The position numbers were made by a program, and so were the translations under genes. Below the pieces are notes generated by a model, which had not been told where the DNA came from, made no database searches, and was given only the letters and a program-made list of their open reading frames with translations. From an uncultured Oligoflexia bacterium (GTDB lineage Bacteria > Bdellovibrionota > Bacteriovoracia > Bacteriovoracales > Bacteriovoracaceae), in NCBI GenBank assembly GCA_950060715.1, contig CATLVA010000031.1, forward strand, positions 1-9,689: DNA of 9,689 nt. The letters are read 5' to 3'. Each line of letters begins with the position of its first letter. Within the stretch, counting starts at the first letter, position 1. This document shows positions 6,344 through 9,689 of the stretch, one piece after another.

Positions 6344-7630
6344 CTACTTTATTGGATCAAATTTGGCATTTTCTGCCATTTCTTCTTCAATTCTAAGTAG
6401 TTGGTTGTACTTCTCAATCCTATCAGAACGGCTTGCTGAACCTGTTTTGATATGTCCAGACCCGCATGCCACCGCTAAATCAGCGATAAAATCATCTGCA
6501 GTCTCACCTGAACGATGAGAGATAATAGTCTTATAGTTGGACTCGTATGCCAGCTTTAGAGTATCAAATGTCTCACTAATGGTTCCGATTTGATTGATCT
6601 TGATCAAGATCGCATTCGCTTCACCGTTTTCAATACCAGTTCTAAAAATCTTTTCGTTTGTTACAAAAAGATCATCTCCAACTAAAATGGTTTTATCACC
6701 TAGACGCTTAGTCATTTCAGTCCAACCAGCATGATCACTTTCATCTAGTCCATCTTCAATTGAGTAAATAGGAAGTGTGTTCACTAATCCCTCATAATAA
6801 GAAATGATTTGATCAGTAGTATAAGACTCTCCATTCATTGAGTAGAGACCTTTATCTTTGTCGTAAAATTCAGAAGCAGCACAATCAAGAGAGATAGAAA
6901 TTTCTTCTCCAAATTTATAACCTGCATTTTCAACAGCTTCTTTAATACAAGCAAAACACTCTTCGTTAGATTTAAGATCAGGAGCAAATCCACCTTCGTC
7001 ACCAACGTTAGTCGAGTATCCTTTCTTTTCGAAAACTTTTTTCAAGTTATGAAAAACTTCTACACCTGCTCTTAGGTTTTCAGAAAAAGATTTTTTAAGG
7101 TGAGGAACAATCATAAACTCTTGGATATCTAAACTATTAGATGCATGCTCTCCCCCATTAACAATATTCATTAAAGGAGCTGGATGCCTCATATATCCTA
7201 CAGCGTTTGGAGAGCTGAGGTTTTCATTTAAATATTTATATAGAGGTTTTTTCGCCTCTAAAGCTCCTGCACGACAGCTGGCCATTGAAACAGCAAGCAT
7301 AGCATTTGCTCCCAGATTATTTTTAAAATCAGTCCCATCTAGCTCAAGCATTTTATTATCGATGTTACGAAGCTCACTTACTTCCATCCCCACAACTGCT
7401 GGTGCTATTTTTTCATTTATATTTTGAATCGCTTTGCGAACAGATTTTCCTAAGAAATAAGATTTATCTCCATCACGTAATTCTAAAGCTTCCCTAGAAC
7501 CAGTTGACGCTCCAGAAGGAACAGACGCTCTCCCCATCGCTCCAGACTCTGTGTATAAATCAACTTCTACAGTTGGATTTCCTCTAGAATCTAAAATTTG
7601 ACGGGCAATTATACGGTCGATCTTTGACAT
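6344..7630 (-). CDS. eno: Enolase (phosphopyruvate hydratase)
   Basis: Enolase interconverts 2-phosphoglycerate and phosphoenolpyruvate in glycolysis and gluconeogenesis, in the cytoplasm, using Mg2+. The protein is 428 aa, the normal bacterial length. The N-terminal domain carries the substrate-loop motif SVPSGASTG (about 36-44). The barrel has DIQEF with Glu171, GDEGGFAP with Glu212 (catalytic acid), metal ligands Asp249, Glu292 (SIEDGL) and Asp319 (GDDL), catalytic base Lys344 (IKINQIGT), the SHRSGE loop (371-376) and Lys395 (HIKTG). All key residues are present. Some positions differ from the usual form: KTGSASRSDR instead of KTGAPSRSER, and IVPHLKKSF where PVGA-like sequence is usual. 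This suggests a divergent lineage rather than lost function. The ATG has a strong ribosome site, AAGGAG at 7637-7642, 6 nt upstream. Confidence 0.98.
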   Translation of the reverse strand: MSKIDRIIARQILDSRGNPTVEVDLYTESGAMGRASVPSGASTGSREALELRDGDKSYFLGKSVRKAIQNINEKIAPAVVGMEVSELRNIDNKMLELDGTDFKNNLGANAMLAVSMASCRAGALEAKKPLYKYLNENLSSPNAVGYMRHPAPLMNIVNGGEHASNSLDIQEFMIVPHLKKSFSENLRAGVEVFHNLKKVFEKKGYSTNVGDEGGFAPDLKSNEECFACIKEAVENAGYKFGEEISISLDCAASEFYDKDKGLYSMNGESYTTDQIISYYEGLVNTLPIYSIEDGLDESDHAGWTEMTKRLGDKTILVGDDLFVTNEKIFRTGIENGEANAILIKINQIGTISETFDTLKLAYESNYKTIISHRSGETADDFIADLAVACGSGHIKTGSASRSDRIEKYNQLLRIEEEMAENAKFDPIK

Positions 7631-7701
7631 GATGGGCTCCTTCTAAAAAATTTCCTTCAATACTAGTGAAGCTAATAGAGATTGAATAGCCCTAATGCGT
7701 T

Positions 7702-7731
7702 ACTATACCTGGTGTTTCAAAATATTTTTAA
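7702..7731 (-). promoter_or_regulatory. Candidate promoter for enolase
   Basis: On the minus strand TTAAAA and TATAGT are separated by 18 nt. The -10 matches TATAAT at five of six bases and the -35 matches TTGACA at four. The -35 overlaps the stop codon of the CpaF gene. The 97-bp gap and the expected high expression of enolase make a promoter here likely, but the exact elements are uncertain. The leader would be about 65 nt. Confidence 0.4.
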
Positions 7732-8873
7732 GCTGCTTTTTTGCGCTCCGCTAGAAGATGCGGTACTGCCCATTCGGGTGGTTTGAACATCGATTTTTTG
7801 ATGTCTAGTCTGTTGGTGACAAAATGAGGATAGAAGCTTGGAACATAACCGCAAGGAACCATCTCACCAATTAGTTTTTTGGTTTCAGGATCTCTTCCTT
7901 TTTGAACCCAACGAAAGATATCTTTCACGATATATCTTCCGTGTTCATCAACTCCAAGGACTTCAGAAATATGAGAGGTTCTCCTTCCCCCATCGTGATA
8001 ACGATTGCATTGAACTATAAGTTGTATAGTTGATCCTACCATCTTACGAATGGCATCGGGTGGAATTTTTGTCTCGCCCATCAAGCAGAGAGTTTCCATT
8101 CTCGTGCATGCATCTAGAGGTGAATTGGAGTGAACAGTTCCCATTGAACCATCATGTCCTGTCCCCATAGCATTTAATAGATCTAGAGCTTCTGAACCTC
8201 TAACTTCCCCAACAATAATTCTATCAGGCCTAAGCCTAAGGGCAGATTCCATTAATTCACGGATAGTGACTTCTACTTTCCCCTCGGTCGGGTCTGCTTT
8301 TTGCGCTTCTAATTGCACAACGTGATTGGCTCTAATTTGTAGTTCCGCAGAATCTTCAATGACCAAAAGTCTTTGAGTATCAGGCATTTTGGAGCCTAAT
8401 ATATTTAGCATCGTCGTCTTTCCTGAACCAGTTCCCCCACTGACTAGAGTGTTAACCCCAATGTACATGCAGCGGTCTAAGAATCTCGCTGCATCTTGAG
8501 AGATCGATCCAAACTTTACCAAGTCTGTAAGCTTGAGTTTCTCTTGCTTAAACTTTCTAATAGCACAAATAGTTCCATTTTTAGATGGGCCATCTAATAC
8601 AACCGCGACCCTAGAGCCATCTTGTAAACGAGCATCTAGTCTTGGGTGATCTTTATCGAGATTTCTTTTTACAGACCTTGCAATTGCGATCATCGCCGCT
8701 CTTAGAGTCATCTCATCTGGAAATTTATTAGGGACAGGAACAATAAGTCCTCCCTTTTCAATGAAGATTTCTGCATGGCCATTAATCATGATCTCAGATA
8801 CTTCAGGATCATCCAAAAGATCTTTGATGGGCGCTAATTGTGAATCGAGAAGGTCCCGAAGAAAATCACTCAT
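7728..8873 (-). CDS. cpaF: CpaF/TadA-type secretion ATPase (Flp/Tad pilus, GspE-related)
   Basis: These hexameric cytoplasmic ATPases drive assembly of Flp/Tad pili and related secretion machines at the inner membrane. The 381-aa protein has the N-terminal domain typical of the family (DDPEVSEIMING at about 21-32, then RLDARLQDGSRV at 78-89). The ATPase core follows: Walker A GGTGSGKTT (146-154), an Asp-box-like VIEDSAELQI (171-180), Walker B RPDRIIVGEVRG (215-226) and the His-box GTGHDGSMGTVHSNS (237-251). All nucleotide-binding motifs look intact. It is shorter at the N-terminus than many CpaF proteins, which carry an extra helical segment. It starts 2 nt after the stop of the cupredoxin-like gene and has no good ribosome site close by, so the two are probably translationally coupled. 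The usual neighbours (tadB, tadC, cpaB, cpaC, cpaE) are absent; the next gene is enolase. It could serve a pilus encoded elsewhere. Confidence 0.93.
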   Translation of the reverse strand: MSDFLRDLLDSQLAPIKDLLDDPEVSEIMINGHAEIFIEKGGLIVPVPNKFPDEMTLRAAMIAIARSVKRNLDKDHPRLDARLQDGSRVAVVLDGPSKNGTICAIRKFKQEKLKLTDLVKFGSISQDAARFLDRCMYIGVNTLVSGGTGSGKTTMLNILGSKMPDTQRLLVIEDSAELQIRANHVVQLEAQKADPTEGKVEVTIRELMESALRLRPDRIIVGEVRGSEALDLLNAMGTGHDGSMGTVHSNSPLDACTRMETLCLMGETKIPPDAIRKMVGSTIQLIVQCNRYHDGGRRTSHISEVLGVDEHGRYIVKDIFRWVQKGRDPETKKLIGEMVPCGYVPSFYPHFVTNRLDIKKSMFKPPEWAVPHLLAERKKAA

Positions 8874-8875
8874 AT

Positions 8876-9307
8876 CTACTTAAACCCTTTATCGTAATCT
8901 CTTGGAAGCCAGTAATTTGGTTTCTCTTCGACACTCGCAGGTTTGCGCTGCTCTTTTGGTTTTCCTTTTTCAATTACCGTCAACCAACCTTGATACTTAA
9001 ATGAAGGACAATAAAATTTAAACTTGCCCGCATTATCAAGAGTCACCTCACCTTCATTGATTAGACCTTTTTCAGCGGCAATAAAGACTTCGTGTTTTTG
9101 TAAAACAAAACATTGGTTTTTTCCTGCTGTGGAAGTGATATAGAATTTTATTTTTTCCCCTTCAAACGCCATCATTTGATCTGGGAAAAAGCCTGAGTCT
9201 GTAACGATCACTGAAACCTCACGCATAGGTCGATCGAAGTAGCGTTCATCGAAATCCACAGCGAACACAGAAGTACTTAGGAATAATAAAATTAATATAA
9301 CTTTCAC
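8876..9307 (-). CDS. Small exported cupredoxin-fold protein with incomplete copper site
   Basis: A signal peptide (residues 1-16, ending SVFA) precedes a domain at about 30-112 that follows the cupredoxin pattern: VSVIVTDSGFFPDQ, then GEKIKFYITST, then AGKFKFYCPSF and a last strand GWLTVI. In copper-binding members a late Cys is followed by His and Met ligands. Here Cys100 is followed by neither. His72 is the only histidine in the protein, and a second Cys (66) could form a disulfide with Cys100. Blue-copper electron transfer is therefore unlikely; a structural or binding role is more plausible. A Pro/Lys-rich tail ends YWLPRDYDKGFK. The start is GTG at 9307, supported by GAGAGG 7 nt upstream. 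The gene overlaps no neighbour but ends 2 nt before the CpaF ATPase start, so a periplasmic role in the same machine is likely by inference. Confidence 0.8.
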   Translation of the reverse strand: MKVILILLFLSTSVFAVDFDERYFDRPMREVSVIVTDSGFFPDQMMAFEGEKIKFYITSTAGKNQCFVLQKHEVFIAAEKGLINEGEVTLDNAGKFKFYCPSFKYQGWLTVIEKGKPKEQRKPASVEEKPNYWLPRDYDKGFK

Positions 9308-9314
9308 AATTTAA

Positions 9315-9320
9315 CCTCTC
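9315..9320 (-). promoter_or_regulatory. Ribosome-binding site fixing the GTG start of the cupredoxin-like gene
   Basis: GAGAGG on the minus strand lies 7 nt before the GTG at 9307. That spacing supports GTG as the true start and places the signal peptide directly at the N-terminus. Confidence 0.65.
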
Positions 9321-9363
9321 GGCTAATTTATCGGTATTATTGAGAAAGTTCTTTAGTCAGACA

Positions 9364-9684
9364 CTATTCGAATTCGTGATTTCGGACACTTACAATTTCG
9401 TAGGCCACTTCTTCGTATGGGTGGGCGGACTTCATGGCCATAACGGCCGAGCGAACCTGTTCAGTAAGGCAAAGAATCTCCACCCTCAACTCTTCCACAT
9501 GTTCAACTGCACCTATACTTCCGATTGCTGGATTTGCTCCATCAAGGGGCTTAAACTGTCCCATCCCTAGAGTCTCCCAGGCGCAGTGAGAGTAATTTCC
9601 AATCTTTCCTGCACCTGTCGCAAAGACAGCTTCTTTAACCTGTTCAGCATCGTTTTTAGGAACATAAAAAATAAACTTATACAT
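9364..9684 (-). CDS. Stand-alone NIF3/YqfO-like domain protein
   Basis: The 106-aa protein matches the small alpha/beta domain, PII/CutA-like in fold, that is inserted in some larger NIF3/YqfO proteins and also exists alone. It opens with the strand MYKFIFYVP. It then carries the hallmark GAGKIGNYSHCAW (24-36), the turn GMGQFKPLDGANPAIG (40-55), and ends with AHPYEEVAYEI (87-97), a signature of this family. The catalytic dinuclear-metal domain of full NIF3 proteins is absent, and the length is normal for the free form. Its cellular role is not well established. The ATG lies 5 bases from the window edge, so its ribosome site is mostly outside. The 56-bp gap to the cupredoxin-like gene shows no clear terminator, so cotranscription is possible but not shown. 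Confidence 0.85.
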   Translation of the reverse strand: MYKFIFYVPKNDAEQVKEAVFATGAGKIGNYSHCAWETLGMGQFKPLDGANPAIGSIGAVEHVEELRVEILCLTEQVRSAVMAMKSAHPYEEVAYEIVSVRNHEFE

Positions 9685-9689
9685 GGAGA

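Noticed and set aside
7721..7730. AT palindrome at the end of the CpaF gene, considered as a terminator
   Set aside because: Pure A/T self-complementarity without a stable stem is expected by chance in this DNA; a promoter overlaps it better.
7728..9307. Possible equivalence to the Bdellovibrio host-interaction (hit) pilus locus
   Set aside because: A CpaF-like ATPase is suggestive, but none of the other genes needed to support this equivalence can be identified here, so it was not claimed.
9340..9570. Plus-strand open frame of 76 codons at the right end
   Set aside because: It is antisense to the NIF3-like gene, whose family signatures are unmistakable.
1..9689. CRISPR arrays, tRNA or rRNA genes, insertion sequences, attachment sites
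   Set aside because: No spaced direct repeats, cloverleaf-like segments, transposase or integrase signatures were seen, and almost the whole window is coding.

Overview
All recognisable genes in this window lie on the minus strand, so transcription runs from high to low coordinates. The DNA is AT-rich. The mix is an enolase, a Tad/CpaF-type secretion ATPase without its usual partners, a prepilin-like protein, a predicted outer-membrane beta-barrel and several secreted proteins of unknown function. This suggests a Gram-negative bacterium, most plausibly a low-GC member of the Bdellovibrionota (Bacteriovorax/Halobacteriovorax-like). That assignment is inferred from gene style and content. No rRNA, tRNA, CRISPR array, insertion sequence or phage gene was seen.

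In transcription order, the right part (9684-7728) holds a stand-alone NIF3/YqfO-like domain protein, then a small exported cupredoxin-fold protein whose copper ligands are largely absent, then a CpaF/TadA ATPase that starts 2 nt after it. The cupredoxin-like protein and the ATPase look like a coupled pair. The middle (7630-4481) holds enolase with all catalytic residues, a 2H-phosphoesterase-fold protein that has lost its second catalytic histidine, and a predicted outer-membrane barrel with a C-terminal FlgT-C-like domain. The last two genes each begin at a small perfect hairpin with a 6-nt loop. In both, the 3' arm carries the ribosome-binding sequence, and the two inverted repeats share a CTCA-N6-TGAG core.

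The left part (4362-1) holds an exported protein with a C-terminal membrane anchor, then an 892-residue exported protein with 12 cysteines, then a prepilin-like protein that runs off the window. The last two are 21 bp apart and probably form one transcription unit. An 8-bp stem with a GAAA tetraloop sits in the leader of the 892-residue gene.

Inference: much of the window concerns the cell envelope and pilus-like structures. The genes best supported as working together are the 892-residue protein with the prepilin, and the cupredoxin-like protein with the CpaF ATPase. Enolase is a housekeeping gene lying between these groups. No complete new system can be demonstrated from this sequence. The two gene pairs and the ribosome-binding-site hairpins are the best leads. 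There is no gene-free stretch longer than about 120 bp.
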